Part shown: positions 26,974 through 37,181 of the stretch, piece by piece
Layout: every line of letters begins with the position of its first letter
Position numbering within the stretch: the first letter of the stretch is position 1
NCBI GenBank assembly: GCA_002837195.1
Contig: KZ478067.1
Span: forward strand, 1 to 64,000
DNA from: Enterobacterales bacterium CwR94
Lineage (GTDB): Bacteria > Pseudomonadota > Gammaproteobacteria > Enterobacterales > Enterobacteriaceae
Direction: 5' to 3'
Length of the DNA stretch: 64,000 bases
Position numbers and translations under genes: made by a program
The notes under the pieces: model-generated
Database searches by the model: none
What the model saw: the letters and a program-made list of their open reading frames with translations, nothing else
Told to the model about the DNA's origin: nothing

Positions 26974-28614
26974 ATGAGCCGTTTTTCCTTACGCCATGCG
27001 CTGATTCTCAGTACCGCAGCGGTGTTACTGGCTTTCAGTGCCACCTTATTGCCGGCCTTTTCACTCAGCCCGTATCCGATGATGGTGATGCTGGGGTTTA
27101 TGGCCGTCATGGTGGTCTTGCAGTGTCGGTATGCCTTGCGCGTGAAACCGCAACCCGAGCCGGAGCCTGAGCCGATTAAAGCGCCTGAACGCCCGGTGAT
27201 TCTGATCCTCGGCCCTTATGCCGCCAAATGGTTTAGCCAGGCCAACCAAAATGACAATGCACGCTATTCCGGGCAAGCCGCCTGGCTGTTGGTCTCCGAA
27301 CCGAAAGAGCTGACGCGCAGATTGAGCTACATCAGCAAGCACGCTCCGGGTACCCAGATCATGGCTTTTTTCCCGTTTCTGCCTGATGGGCATGAAACCA
27401 GTGAATTGATTGTTGAAAACCTGATGCGCTGGCGCAGCCATTTTTCCGGCATGGTCGAGTACCTCACCCTGCCCTGCGCGTTTGCTATTTATGCACGGTT
27501 AAGCAATGAGCGTCGCAGCAACACGCCACAGAATGCCAGTTGGATTGGTGAATTGGATCTCACCCAGCAGCAAGCCGTGAGCTACGCCGACGCCATGCAA
27601 GACCTCAAAGTTCGCCTGAAGGATGACATGTTACCCGGCGCCAGCCATACGCAACGCGCCGTTATGGGCGTACATCTGCTGCAGTGGTTACAGGAAAGTG
27701 GCATCGAGGCAGCCCTGAATACGCTGTTCACGCAAGCGCCTCTGCAACTGAGCAATGTGGTTCTTTGCGATTACGGTAATGGTTTTCATCGACACGGTGC
27801 CTGGTCAAGCTGGCTGGAAGAAAAATACGCCATTTTGCCAGGGCTCGGCAGCACACTGACCTTGCCACCGTTTCCAAAAGTCGCCATGCCACCGGCTCTG
27901 CCCGTTATCGCACCGCGCCCGGTGCCCGCAACGCCAACCCTGCCAACGTTTTACTGGAGCATCGGGTTAGTGATCATTTTACTGGGCGCGCACGTCTTGA
28001 ATACCACGCTACAGGTGCGGCAACAGCAAGTGCAGTTTCATCAACAGATGCTGCGTTTCGCTACCTTACAAGGGCTGTCGCTACAGAAGTTGCAACGCTA
28101 TATCACGGATATGGAACACGTTGAGCGGCAATGGGACAGCTGTTCAACCGATTCAGCGCTGCAATCCTGGGGACTTTCCCCCTGTAAGACGTTTGCGGCA
28201 CGCGTTGAAAACCGTGTCGATGCGTTGAAAAGCCTGCCGGCTATTAGTACCGCAGGCGGTCAGGCTCTGTTTGATTCCGGCAGTGCCGTGTTGCGTTCAG
28301 ATGCCGATCCCCTGCTGAAAGGGATTGAAGCCCTGGCCAATGCGTGGCCCAAACAACAACTGCTTATCGTGGGCCATTCAGACAACACCGGTAATGAAAC
28401 CCGCAATTTATGGTTATCCGAGCAGCGAGCCATTGCCGTGCGTGATTGGCTGATCAAGCAACAAATAAGCAGTGATCGTCTGGATATTCGCGCCGTGGGC
28501 GCAACTGAACCGGTCGCCAGCAATGACACCGTTGAAGGCCGGAAAAAGAATCGTCGCGTCGAAGTTTTAGTGCTTCCCGCAAACAACAATGACAAGGAGT
28601 TTATGCCCAAATGA
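26974..28614 (+). CDS. Membrane protein with C-terminal OmpA domain
   Basis: The 546-residue protein has two N-terminal membrane helices (LILSTAAVLLAFSATLLPAF, then PMMVMLGFMAVMVVLQC), a Pro/Glu linker, a cytoplasmic-looking domain beginning VILILGPYAAKWF, a third span at about 328-347, and a C-terminal OmpA peptidoglycan-binding domain (IVGHSDNTGNETRNLWLSEQ, GRKKNRRVEVLV). The two-helix hairpin plus cytoplasmic domain recalls the start of TssM. With the preceding DotU-like gene it forms a second putative membrane-anchoring module of the T6SS. Its end overlaps the next start by 4 nt. Confidence 0.8.
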   Translation: MSRFSLRHALILSTAAVLLAFSATLLPAFSLSPYPMMVMLGFMAVMVVLQCRYALRVKPQPEPEPEPIKAPERPVILILGPYAAKWFSQANQNDNARYSGQAAWLLVSEPKELTRRLSYISKHAPGTQIMAFFPFLPDGHETSELIVENLMRWRSHFSGMVEYLTLPCAFAIYARLSNERRSNTPQNASWIGELDLTQQQAVSYADAMQDLKVRLKDDMLPGASHTQRAVMGVHLLQWLQESGIEAALNTLFTQAPLQLSNVVLCDYGNGFHRHGAWSSWLEEKYAILPGLGSTLTLPPFPKVAMPPALPVIAPRPVPATPTLPTFYWSIGLVIILLGAHVLNTTLQVRQQQVQFHQQMLRFATLQGLSLQKLQRYITDMEHVERQWDSCSTDSALQSWGLSPCKTFAARVENRVDALKSLPAISTAGGQALFDSGSAVLRSDADPLLKGIEALANAWPKQQLLIVGHSDNTGNETRNLWLSEQRAIAVRDWLIKQQISSDRLDIRAVGATEPVASNDTVEGRKKNRRVEVLVLPANNNDKEFMPK

Positions 28615-29090
28615 GTATGTCAAATGTCAGTTATAGCCTTTACGAAGGGACTTTTCTTACCTCACAACCGATTTTAGATCGCAGCATTCAAATATTGATG
28701 TTCCGCGATCCTGAAGGCCATGAATATCAGGTGATTATCAATCGGGCCACGCTGGCAGAAGATCAAGATATGGAAGCCTGGAGTGAAATGGAAATGGAGA
28801 ATCTGCGTAATAAATTACCTGGATTTACTACCGAGGGGAAATTACTTAAGCATGAAATTGGCCCCGCACGGTTACAAGTTGTGCAAGTTGCCAATCGCTA
28901 TCTCAATGAAGGACGCATTATCCGCCAGGTTCAGTCGATGGTAAAGCTGCCTCAGAACAATCGGTACAATCAACTCGAACGCGATCTTATTGTGTTCACT
29001 TTAAACGCGGAAGGGGATTTCACAGATTACCAAAGAAAACATTACGTTCAGGTAATCAACAGTTTTTCACCTGACATTGATGTAGGTTAA
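28611..29090 (+). CDS. EagR-type T6SS effector chaperone (DUF1795/DcrB-like)
   Basis: This 159-residue protein resembles the DUF1795 family of Eag chaperones, which shield the N-terminal membrane segments of PAAR-containing effectors before loading on VgrG. Visible family features are FRDPEGHEYQVIINRATL, the middle KLLKHEIGPARLQ and the C-terminal FTLNAEGDFTDYQRKHYVQV. Such genes normally stand beside their effector, but here the next gene is a regulator and no PAAR or Rhs gene is in the window. The start overlaps the stop of the OmpA-domain gene (ATGA). Confidence 0.8.
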   Translation: MSMSNVSYSLYEGTFLTSQPILDRSIQILMFRDPEGHEYQVIINRATLAEDQDMEAWSEMEMENLRNKLPGFTTEGKLLKHEIGPARLQVVQVANRYLNEGRIIRQVQSMVKLPQNNRYNQLERDLIVFTLNAEGDFTDYQRKHYVQVINSFSPDIDVG

Positions 29091-29392
29091 CTTTTTATAA
29101 TATTTTTCATTAAATGTTATTTTAAATATTAAAAAGGTCTCTTTAAGCTTTTTTAAATTTTGTAATTAACATGTTGCCTGTGTTGGGGCTTGTCTTGTAA
29201 CGCACTCATTTTCAGCGATAAATTTCTAGTAACGTATTAAATTATCACTGATGAAACAAAGAAAATTCTTTATATATATGACATTCACTTTTATTAAATG
29301 ACAAAGATGCTTTTTTTTAAAAAAAAGTATTAATAGATCAGTTAATAAAGTATAAACAACGCCAGTTGATGGAATGACAAGGAGCGCAGGAA
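29091..29392. promoter_or_regulatory. AT-rich region upstream of the LuxR-type regulator
   Basis: This 302-bp stretch has no convincing gene. It holds a weak A/T stem followed by T residues (AAAAAG at 29131, CTTTTT at 29148) that may terminate the rightward T6SS operon, and a perfect 18-bp A/T palindrome at 29310-29327. Its low GC content resembles regulatory DNA that H-NS-type proteins bind, and it should contain the promoter of the regulator at 29393. Confidence 0.4.
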
Positions 29393-29989
29393 ATGTTGAG
29401 TATCGCCGTCAGATCGCAGAATAAATTTTATATGCTCGGACTGATGAGTCTTATCGAAAACACGGAGCGATCAGGAAACGCAACGCCCTTTGATTTTGTA
29501 GAGGATCCTGATTCGGATGTTTCTGAAAAAGCCAACATCATATTCACTGAACAGATTGTTATCGTAAATATCTTTGATCAGAAAAAGATCGAAGAATATT
29601 GTGACGACCGTCAACCCCACGCAACAATCCATATTACGTTCAACACCAATGGACTGTTTCGTGAAGAAGTTTCTGCATTAGTATCAAAAATCATCAACTT
29701 ATCCCGGATGACTTATGCGCAACTCTCTCGCGATGAGTTTTTCCGAAAAATGATGGCACGTAATCACGCACAACTTTCAGTAACGGAAAGTCGCGTGGTC
29801 ATGCTGATGGGACAAGGTTACGATACCTTTAACATTTCTAAAATTTTAAACTGCTCACAAAAAACGGTTTACACTCACCGCCGTAATGCTATCCGTAAAC
29901 TGGGCATGCTTAACCGATTACAATTTTACAAATACACCTTACTGCTGAAAGAATTCAGCTATCGGGAAAACATCTTCCTCTGCCTGTAA
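29393..29989 (+). CDS. LuxR-type (GerE HTH) transcriptional regulator
   Basis: A 198-residue protein with an N-terminal domain I cannot classify and a C-terminal LuxR/GerE helix-turn-helix at about 140-185 (LSVTESRVVMLMGQGYDTFN, ILNCSQKTVYTHRRNAIRKL). No phospho-acceptor receiver pattern is obvious in the N-terminal half, so it resembles the RcsA/BglJ-like orphan class. AAGGAG lies 9 nt before the ATG. It follows the T6SS operon and precedes rimO; a role in controlling the T6SS and embedded fimbriae is likely from position only. Confidence 0.88.
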   Translation: MLSIAVRSQNKFYMLGLMSLIENTERSGNATPFDFVEDPDSDVSEKANIIFTEQIVIVNIFDQKKIEEYCDDRQPHATIHITFNTNGLFREEVSALVSKIINLSRMTYAQLSRDEFFRKMMARNHAQLSVTESRVVMLMGQGYDTFNISKILNCSQKTVYTHRRNAIRKLGMLNRLQFYKYTLLLKEFSYRENIFLCL

Positions 29990-30002
29990 AAATCGACATT
30001 GC

Positions 30003-30036
30003 CCGCCTGACAGCCACTGCGTTGACTGTCAGGCGG
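30003..30036. terminator. Long GC-rich stem-loop between regulator and rimO
   Basis: A perfect 11-bp inverted repeat (CCGCCTGACAG / CTGTCAGGCGG, loop of 12) lies 14 nt after the regulator stop. There is no plus-strand T-run directly after it, so it may be a weak terminator or a message-stabilising structure separating the accessory island from core DNA. Confidence 0.5.
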
Positions 30037-30121
30037 ACAACAAGATACCTGTACAAAAACCTCACTAATCTCTGTAGAATCTCACCCTGCCTCAATCCAC
30101 TTTGATGAATTTTTGACCATT

Positions 30122-31450
30122 ATGAGCAATGCAACCCAACAGCCGCCTCGTGTCGGCTTCGTATCCCTTGGCTGTCCTAAAAACCTCGTGGATTCTGAAC
30201 GCATCCTGACGGAACTGCGCACGGAAGGCTACGACGTGGTGCCAAGATACGATGACGCGGAGATCGTTATCGTCAATACCTGTGGCTTTATAGACAGTGC
30301 CGTACAAGAGTCGCTGGAAGCGATCGGTGAAGCACTGAACGAAAACGGCAAGGTGATTGTCACCGGTTGTCTGGGTGCCAAAGTCGATCAAATCCGTGAA
30401 GTGCACCCAAAGGTGCTGGAAATCACGGGCCCGCACAGTTATGAGCAAGTTCTGCAACACGTACATCATTACGTGCCAAAACCTAAGCACAATCCGTTCC
30501 TGAGCTTGGTACCAGAACAAGGTGTGAAACTGACACCGCGCCATTACGCCTATCTAAAAATTTCTGAAGGCTGTAATCACCGCTGTACCTTCTGCATCAT
30601 TCCTTCCATGCGCGGTGATTTGGACAGCCGTGAAATTGGTTCCGTGTTGGATGAAGCCAAGCGCCTCGCGGAAGCCAGCGTGAAAGAGCTGCTGGTGATT
30701 TCGCAAGACACCTCTGCGTATGGCGTTGATGTGAAACACCGCACCGGTTTTTGGAACGGACAGCCGGTGAAAACCAGCATGGTCAGCCTGTGTGAGCAAC
30801 TGGCTAAACTCGGCGTTTGGGTACGTCTGCACTACGTCTACCCCTACCCTCACGTAGATGACGTGATTCCGCTGATGGCGGAAGGTAAAATCCTGCCGTA
30901 TCTGGATATTCCGTTGCAGCATGCCAGCCCGCGCATTCTTAAACTGATGAAGCGCCCGGGTGCCGTTGAACGCACGCTGGAACGTATCAAGCGCTGGCGT
31001 GAACTCTGCCCGACCTTAACACTGCGTTCGACCTTTATCGTCGGTTTCCCCGGTGAAACAGAGGAAGATTTCCAGATGCTGCTCGACTTCCTGAAAGAAG
31101 CACGTTTGGATCGCGTCGGCTGCTTTACTTACAGCCCGGTAGAAGGAGCGACCGCCAATGAACTGCCTGATCCGGTGCCGGAAGCGGTGAAGCAAGAGCG
31201 CTTTGACCGCTTTATGCAGTTGCAACAGCAAATTTCCACCGAGCGTTTGCAGGAAAAAATCGGGCGCGAAATTCTGGTCATCATCGACGAAGTTGACGAA
31301 GAAGGCGCGATTGGCCGCAGCATGGCGGATGCCCCTGAAATTGATGGCGCAGTGTATCTCAACGGTGAAACACAGGTTAAGCCTGGCGACATTATCCGCG
31401 TCAAAGTGGACAATGCCGATGAGTATGACTTGTGGGGCAGCCGGGTTTAA
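30122..31450 (+). CDS. rimO: RimO, ribosomal protein S12 methylthiotransferase
   Basis: RimO adds a methylthio group to Asp88 of ribosomal protein S12. The 442-residue protein shows the UPF0004 N-terminal domain ([29 protein letters not shown]), the radical-SAM cluster motif CNHRCTFC and a C-terminal TRAM domain ([17 protein letters not shown]). It is very similar to the E. coli enzyme. I use the ATG at 30122 (MSNATQQPP) rather than the TTG at 30113, matching the family N-terminus. Its stop overlaps the convergent DUF4385 stop by 4 nt. Confidence 0.98.
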   Translation: MSNATQQPPRVGFVSLGCPKNLVDSERILTELRTEGYDVVPRYDDAEIVIVNTCGFIDSAVQESLEAIGEALNENGKVIVTGCLGAKVDQIREVHPKVLEITGPHSYEQVLQHVHHYVPKPKHNPFLSLVPEQGVKLTPRHYAYLKISEGCNHRCTFCIIPSMRGDLDSREIGSVLDEAKRLAEASVKELLVISQDTSAYGVDVKHRTGFWNGQPVKTSMVSLCEQLAKLGVWVRLHYVYPYPHVDDVIPLMAEGKILPYLDIPLQHASPRILKLMKRPGAVERTLERIKRWRELCPTLTLRSTFIVGFPGETEEDFQMLLDFLKEARLDRVGCFTYSPVEGATANELPDPVPEAVKQERFDRFMQLQQQISTERLQEKIGREILVIIDEVDEEGAIGRSMADAPEIDGAVYLNGETQVKPGDIIRVKVDNADEYDLWGSRV

Positions 31451-31899
31451 CCGTACTGTTGCTGATGGGCTTTCTTACGCGCCAGATAATCTTTATCGGC
31501 GCGTATCTTGTCCCAATAGCCTTTGAAAATGGCCGCGCTCGCGGCCTTTTCTTTGTCATGCGTGCGGGGCAGTTCGCGACCATCAGCGGCATATTTTCGC
31601 CCGCCCTGATGGTTACTGTAGCGGCGCGCGCGGGTGTAGCCCATTTGCAGAAATTTTCGCGCCATATCCATACCCACAAACTCATCCGCTTGTCGATACT
31701 GCTCAAACTGGGCATAAATTTTCTCGGCCGCAGCCTGCGCCACAGCAGGCGTCTTAAAACGCCAGTGCGGTAAGATTTCACTTTTATAGGGTTCGACCAG
31801 TAACACGCCCTGCTCACCGCGCCCAACCTGATAACGCTCAGGCTGCTGGCGGAAATCGATGTGGGCAAAATCCTGATCGTAGTTAAACGGCTTTTTCAT
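31447..31899 (-). CDS. DUF4385 family protein
   Basis: A 150-residue basic soluble protein of the DUF4385 family, recognisable from [53 protein letters not shown] and GGRKYAADG. Function is unknown. Its ATG overlaps the gsiD stop (31896-31899), so here it is the last gene of the glutathione importer operon, a linkage that may be accidental. The 3' end overlaps the rimO stop on the other strand. Confidence 0.88.
   Translation of the reverse strand: MKKPFNYDQDFAHIDFRQQPERYQVGRGEQGVLLVEPYKSEILPHWRFKTPAVAQAAAEKIYAQFEQYRQADEFVGMDMARKFLQMGYTRARRYSNHQGGRKYAADGRELPRTHDKEKAASAAIFKGYWDKIRADKDYLARKKAHQQQYG
31531..31551 (+). terminator. Candidate rimO terminator inside the antisense gene
   Basis: On the plus strand a perfect 6-bp GC stem (GGCCGC / GCGGCC, loop of 4) is followed by TTTTCTTTG. 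It lies 80 nt after the rimO stop and within the minus-strand DUF4385 coding region, where it specifies ordinary residues. Its shape fits a Rho-independent terminator for rimO. Confidence 0.6.
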
Positions 31900-32807
31900 A
31901 ACTTGAGTTTAGGATCTAAGGCGTCACGCAGCCCGTCGCCCAGCAAATTAAAGGCCAGCACGGTCAGAAAGATAGCTAAACTCGGAAACAGGGCCACATG
32001 CGGTGCCAACACCATATCCGCGCGGGCTTCGTTGAGCATTGCCCCCCACTCCGGCGTCGGCGGCTGTGCGCCCAGCCCTAAAAAAGAGAGGCTGGCGGCG
32101 GTGATAATCGCGGTGCCAATACGCATTGAAAAGTACACCACGATCGACGACACCGTTCCCGGCAGAATATGGCGCAAAATAATGGTCAGATCCGATGCCC
32201 CAATGCTGCGCGCCGACTCAATGTAGGTCTGATGCTTCAAGACCAGCGTATTCCCGCGCACCAAACGGGCAAAGGCAGGGATACTGAATACGGCAACCGC
32301 GACCACCACATTGGCCATCCCGCTGCCCATAATGGCAACGATGGCGATGGCCAGTAAGATCCCCGGAAAGGCAAACAGCACATCGCAAATACGCATGACG
32401 ATACGATCCCACCAGCCTTCATACCAGCCCGCCAGTAATCCCAGCATAATGCCTATCACACTGCCGAGCGCCACGGAAAACAGTCCGGTTAACAGTGATA
32501 ACCGCGTCCCCACAATGATGCGGCTAAAAATGTCACGGCCCAGCGCGTCCACCCCTAACCAGTGCAGCGCAGAGGGCCCCTGATTCAGACGGTCGTAGTC
32601 AAAGTAGTTTTCCGCATCAAACGGGGCCAGCCAGGGGGCGAATATCGCCACCACGACCAGCAGCAGCACAAAAATCCCCGCCAACAACGCGACAGGCTGT
32701 TGACGAAAGCGTTGCCAAAACGTTCGCCACGGCGTCTGCACCGGTTGATCTTTTAGCAGTGGCAGGTTTGCCAGCGCAGCCTCACGTCGCCAGTTAATCA
32801 TCACCAC
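31896..32807 (-). CDS. gsiD: GsiD, glutathione ABC importer permease
   Basis: One of the two inner-membrane permeases of the GsiABCD glutathione importer. The 303-residue protein has an N-terminal span after a basic segment, a periplasmic loop ([16 protein letters not shown], conserved in DppC-type permeases), and the EAA-type loop with [20 protein letters not shown]. It follows gsiC by 3 nt and overlaps the DUF4385 gene by 4 nt. Confidence 0.96.
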   Translation of the reverse strand: MVMINWRREAALANLPLLKDQPVQTPWRTFWQRFRQQPVALLAGIFVLLLVVVAIFAPWLAPFDAENYFDYDRLNQGPSALHWLGVDALGRDIFSRIIVGTRLSLLTGLFSVALGSVIGIMLGLLAGWYEGWWDRIVMRICDVLFAFPGILLAIAIVAIMGSGMANVVVAVAVFSIPAFARLVRGNTLVLKHQTYIESARSIGASDLTIILRHILPGTVSSIVVYFSMRIGTAIITAASLSFLGLGAQPPTPEWGAMLNEARADMVLAPHVALFPSLAIFLTVLAFNLLGDGLRDALDPKLKL

Positions 32808-32810
32808 TCC

Positions 32811-33731
32811 CTATCGGTACCGGATTGTCGGGTTAATCGCGGCATACAAGACGTCGACCACTAAATTGATCAAAATAAACTCCAGCGAAAACAGCAGCAC
32901 CTCGGCCTGAATCACTGGATAGTCGCGCATCTCTACCGAATCTACCAGCAAACGCCCTAAGCCTGGCCAGTTAAAAACCACTTCCACCACAATGGAGCCA
33001 CCCAGTAAAAAGCCGAATTGCAGCCCCATCATGGTGACCACCGGTATCATGGCGTTGCGCAGACCGTGTTTGACAATCACCGTTGATTCTTTCACGCCTT
33101 TCGCCCGGGCGGTACGCATGTAATCTTCCTGGATCACCTCAACAAACGCTGAGCGGGTAAAGCGGGCCATCACGGCGGCCACGGCCGCACCCAGCGTAAT
33201 CGAAGGCAGGATATAGTGCAGCCAACTGTCGGCGCCCACGGTGGGTAACCACCCCAGTTGCACAGAGAACACCTGCATCAACAACATGCCAAGGGCAAAC
33301 GCGGGAAACGACACGCCCGATACCGCCAGCGCCATGCCCAGGCGATCGGGCCAACGATTGCGCCAAACGGCAGAGACGATGCCAATGGCCATCCCAAAAA
33401 TCACCGCCCACACCATGCTGGTTAAGGTCAGCCACAGCGTGGGTAGAAAGCGTTGCGCGATCTCTTCGCTGACCGGGCGCTTCGACACCATTGAGGTACC
33501 AAAATCCCCTTGCAGCGCGTTGCCAATAAAATGCAAAAACTGCTGCCATAACGGCAAATCCAGCCCCAACTCTTTGCGCACCATTGCCACCACGGTGGCA
33601 TCGGCTTCCGGGCCAGCCACCAGGCGTGCAGGATCGCCCGGCAGCATATGCACAAACAGAAACACCAGCACCGCAACGATAAACAGGGTTGGGATCAGGC
33701 CCAATAACCGTTTTAAGACGTAATTCAGCAT
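32811..33731 (-). CDS. gsiC: GsiC, glutathione ABC importer permease
   Basis: Second permease of the glutathione importer, 306 residues, DppB/OppB type. It starts [20 protein letters not shown], contains the [12 protein letters not shown] motif, and has the EAA loop [20 protein letters not shown] ahead of the final spans. It lies 37 nt after gsiB and 3 nt before gsiD in the gsiABCD operon. Confidence 0.97.
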   Translation of the reverse strand: MLNYVLKRLLGLIPTLFIVAVLVFLFVHMLPGDPARLVAGPEADATVVAMVRKELGLDLPLWQQFLHFIGNALQGDFGTSMVSKRPVSEEIAQRFLPTLWLTLTSMVWAVIFGMAIGIVSAVWRNRWPDRLGMALAVSGVSFPAFALGMLLMQVFSVQLGWLPTVGADSWLHYILPSITLGAAVAAVMARFTRSAFVEVIQEDYMRTARAKGVKESTVIVKHGLRNAMIPVVTMMGLQFGFLLGGSIVVEVVFNWPGLGRLLVDSVEMRDYPVIQAEVLLFSLEFILINLVVDVLYAAINPTIRYR

Positions 33732-33768
33732 GCGTTTTCCTGCGCCGGGTCACCCCGGCGCGCGTCGG

Positions 33769-35304
33769 TTATTTCAAATCGGCGTGAGTAAAATCAAATC
33801 CGGTGTCTGGCTGCACGTAAAAACCGCTCAGGTTTTTGCTTTTTGCTGACACCAATTTTTCGACCACCAAAGGTATCCAGGGTTTATCCTGCCAAATTTT
33901 GTCTTGCGCATCTTTATACAACCGGGCTTTCTCGTTGGTATCCGTGGTTTTCAGCGCATTGACCAGATCATTATCAACCTGCGGGTTGCTGTAGAACGCG
34001 GTGTTGAAAATGGTTGGCGGCCAGGATTGTGTGGCAAACAGCGGAGTCAGTGCCCAGTCAGCTTCACCCGTGGAAGCGGACCAGCCGGTGTAAAACATCC
34101 GCACGCCGCTCTCTTTTTGCCCTTTCCCCTCCACTTGCGCCGCGCGCTGCCCGGCATCCATTGCCGTGACGGTGGCTTTAATACCGACCTGTGCCAGTTG
34201 CTGCTGCGTGAACTGCAACACTTTCTGCGCCGTGCTGTGGTTATGCGATGACCATAATGTGGTGGTAAACCCGTTGGCGTAACCGGCTTCTTTCAGCAGC
34301 TCGCGGGCCTTCGCCGGGTTGTACTCCAGTGCGGGATAAGTTTGTGCGAACTCAATCGCCGGTGGCACGATGCCCGTGGCCGGTGTGGCATAGCCCGCAA
34401 AGGCCACTTTCACTAATGCCGTCCGGTTAATCGCATAGTTCAGCGCTTCACGCACTTTGGGGTTATCAAACGGCTTTTGCGTCACATTCAGGCTGATATA
34501 ACGCTGCATAATGGAAGGTGACGAGACCAAATCCACCTTGTTGCTTTTTGCCAGTAGCGGCGCCTGCTCATAAGGAATAGGAAACGCGAACTGGGCTTCC
34601 CCGGTTTGCAGCATCGCCGCACGGGTATTGTTATCCACCACCGGACGCCAGGTAATGCTGTCCAGCTTGGCTTCATCTTTGTTCCAGTAACCGCTCCATT
34701 TTTTCACTTTCATGAAATCGGTCTGGTTCCAGGTATCAAACTGGTACGGGCCGGTGCCGACCGGATGAAAACCGATCTCTTTGCCATATTTCTTCAGTGC
34801 CGCAGGTGAGATCATCGCCGCGGCCGGGTGCGCCAACACATTGATAAACGCTGAGAACGGTTGCTTGAGGGTGATTTTCACCGTGTTAGCATCCACCGCG
34901 TCGGTACGGGCGATATATTTAAACAGGTTATAGCGTTTAAGGTGATTATCGGGATTGCTGGCCCGGTCTAAATTCACCTTTACCGCTTCGGCGTTGAAAT
35001 CGGTGCCATCCTGAAATTTCACGCCGGACTTGAGCTTAATGGTATAGGTTAGACCGTCTGCAGAAGCGTCAACGCTGTCCGCCAGCACATTGACGCGCTT
35101 CATGTCTTTATCAAAGCCAAACAGCCCCTGATAAAATGATTTCGCCACCGCCTGCGATAGCGTGTCATTGGCATCATAGGGATCAAGCGTGGTGAAGTTA
35201 GATCCCACCGCCACCACCACATCTTTTGCCGCCCAGGCAGGCACTGCCGTCAGGCCACCCAACAAGGTTGCTGCCAGTAGCCCTTTACGGTATGTCATCA
35301 TCAT
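33769..35304 (-). CDS. gsiB: GsiB, periplasmic glutathione-binding protein
   Basis: Solute-binding protein of the glutathione importer, 511 residues, family 5 (DppA/OppA type). A signal peptide ends after VPAWA, followed by [20 protein letters not shown], nearly the same as E. coli GsiB. Later conserved parts are [15 protein letters not shown] and [17 protein letters not shown]. Three ATG codons occur at the start; AGGAGA lies 8 nt before the first, at 35304. Confidence 0.97.
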   Translation of the reverse strand: MMMTYRKGLLAATLLGGLTAVPAWAAKDVVVAVGSNFTTLDPYDANDTLSQAVAKSFYQGLFGFDKDMKRVNVLADSVDASADGLTYTIKLKSGVKFQDGTDFNAEAVKVNLDRASNPDNHLKRYNLFKYIARTDAVDANTVKITLKQPFSAFINVLAHPAAAMISPAALKKYGKEIGFHPVGTGPYQFDTWNQTDFMKVKKWSGYWNKDEAKLDSITWRPVVDNNTRAAMLQTGEAQFAFPIPYEQAPLLAKSNKVDLVSSPSIMQRYISLNVTQKPFDNPKVREALNYAINRTALVKVAFAGYATPATGIVPPAIEFAQTYPALEYNPAKARELLKEAGYANGFTTTLWSSHNHSTAQKVLQFTQQQLAQVGIKATVTAMDAGQRAAQVEGKGQKESGVRMFYTGWSASTGEADWALTPLFATQSWPPTIFNTAFYSNPQVDNDLVNALKTTDTNEKARLYKDAQDKIWQDKPWIPLVVEKLVSAKSKNLSGFYVQPDTGFDFTHADLK

Positions 35305-35348
35305 TTTGCTTTTCTCCTGTAGTCCCTGTTTTCAGTGCAGAGTGACTT

Positions 35349-37181
35349 TTAATGAAGCGAATGGCGCGCCACAAAATGCCCGGCGCTGACCTCTTCCAGC
35401 GGTTCGATATGCGGTTCATCACCCAGTGCGCGCACCGGGCTGGGAATATCATCCGCCAGTAACGGACGTTCACGTCGACGGTGACCCGGTTCAGCCACCG
35501 GGACCGCCGCCAGCAGCTTCTTGGTATAGGGATGTTGGGGGTTTTCGAAAATGGCCTGCCGCGAACCCATTTCGACGATTTGCCCGAGATACATCACCGC
35601 GACGCGATGGCTGATACGTTCAACCACGGCCATATCGTGAGAAATAAACAAAAAGGCGATACCCCGCTCGCGCTGGAGATCAATCATCAGATTAACTATT
35701 TGCGCCTGAATCGAGACATCCAGCGCCGACACGGCTTCATCGGCAATCACCAGCTTGGGATTCAGTGCCAGCGCGCGTGCAATACAGATACGCTGGCGCT
35801 GACCACCGGAAAACTCATGCGGGTAACGTGCGGCGTGTTCAGGCAGCAGTCCCACCCGCGTCAGCAGGTCGGCGACCTGCCTGTCGGCGGCTGTGCCTTT
35901 CGCCACCTGGTGCACCAGCAGCGGCTCTTTAATCGCGTAGCCCACCGTTTGACGTGGATCGAGAGAGGCATAAGGATCCTGGAAAATAAATTGAATATCG
36001 CGACGCAGCGGGGCCAATGCATTGCCACTCAGCCTGTCGATGCGCTGCCCCTGAAAGGTGATTTCTCCCCCCTGGCTCTCGACCAGGCGCAGCAGCGATC
36101 GCCCGGTGGTGGATTTGCCACAGCCGGATTCCCCGACCAGCGCCAGTGTTTCTCCCGCACGGATATCAAAACTGATTTTTTCCACCGCGTGCACGCGGCG
36201 CGTGACACGATTAAGTAAGCCGCCGCGCAAATCAAAGCGCGTGACCAGATTGCGCACCTGTAATAGCGGCTCCCCCACGGCAACCGGCGTATCGTCAGTG
36301 AGAACCGGGGCGAGCGCCGGGTGCAATAGCGGAAATTTCTCCGGTGACGGACGCCCTTTCATGGCACCGAGCTTAGGCACTGCGGCCAGCAGCGCACGCG
36401 TGTACGCCTGTTGAGGTTGGTGAAAAAGGGATTCTACCGGGCCACTTTCGACGCCTTCCCCGCGATACATCACCTGTACGCGGTCGGCCATTTCCGCCAC
36501 TACGCCCATATCATGGGTGATAAAAATCACCGCCATCGCCATTTCACGTTGCAATGAGCGGATAAGTTGCAGGATTTGCGCCTGAATGGTGACATCCAGC
36601 GCCGTAGTGGGTTCATCAGCAATCAGTAACGCCGGACGGCATGACAACGCCATGGCGATCATGACCCGCTGGCGCATGCCGCCTGAAAGCTGATGGGGAT
36701 AGCGTTTTAACACCGCCATCGCATCCGGGATACGCACCAAATCCAGCATCCGCCGCGCTTCCTGTAGGGCCTCGCGATGGGATTTTCCCTGATGCAGACG
36801 CACAGATTCGGCAATTTGCTCGCCAACGGTAAACACCGGGTTGAGCGAGGTCATCGGCTCCTGAAATATCATCGCCATATCCGCCCCCCGCACGCGGCGC
36901 ATTACGCTGCCCGGTGCCGTGGTCAGATTCATAACGCTGTTATCACGCCGACGCAGCCACATGTCGCCGGTGTCGATCCGCCCACCGCCCTGCTCAATCA
37001 AACGCATTAACGCCAGTGAGGTCACCGACTTTCCAGAACCTGACTCACCGACAATGGCCAGCGTTTCCCCGCGATTCACCGTCAGTGACAGTTGATTTAC
37101 GGCAATCTGCCCCTGAAAAGAGACCGTCAGGTTGCTCACGGCGAGCATCTGTTCGGGCGCTAGCGGATGCGCATCAGCCAT
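35349..37181 (-). CDS. gsiA: GsiA, glutathione importer dual ATPase
   Basis: The energising subunit of the glutathione importer is a tandem fusion of two ABC ATPases. Walker A motifs GESGSGKS and GESGCGKS are each followed by a signature (LSGGMRQ and FSGGQRQ) and by DEPTTALD or DEAVSALD. I use the ATG at 37181 ([11 protein letters not shown]), which overlaps the iaaA stop by 8 nt and gives 610 residues; an upstream frame to 37307 only reads back through iaaA. Coupling to iaaA matches the iaaA-gsiABCD order of E. coli. Confidence 0.96.
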   Translation of the reverse strand: MADAHPLAPEQMLAVSNLTVSFQGQIAVNQLSLTVNRGETLAIVGESGSGKSVTSLALMRLIEQGGGRIDTGDMWLRRRDNSVMNLTTAPGSVMRRVRGADMAMIFQEPMTSLNPVFTVGEQIAESVRLHQGKSHREALQEARRMLDLVRIPDAMAVLKRYPHQLSGGMRQRVMIAMALSCRPALLIADEPTTALDVTIQAQILQLIRSLQREMAMAVIFITHDMGVVAEMADRVQVMYRGEGVESGPVESLFHQPQQAYTRALLAAVPKLGAMKGRPSPEKFPLLHPALAPVLTDDTPVAVGEPLLQVRNLVTRFDLRGGLLNRVTRRVHAVEKISFDIRAGETLALVGESGCGKSTTGRSLLRLVESQGGEITFQGQRIDRLSGNALAPLRRDIQFIFQDPYASLDPRQTVGYAIKEPLLVHQVAKGTAADRQVADLLTRVGLLPEHAARYPHEFSGGQRQRICIARALALNPKLVIADEAVSALDVSIQAQIVNLMIDLQRERGIAFLFISHDMAVVERISHRVAVMYLGQIVEMGSRQAIFENPQHPYTKKLLAAVPVAEPGHRRRERPLLADDIPSPVRALGDEPHIEPLEEVSAGHFVARHSLH

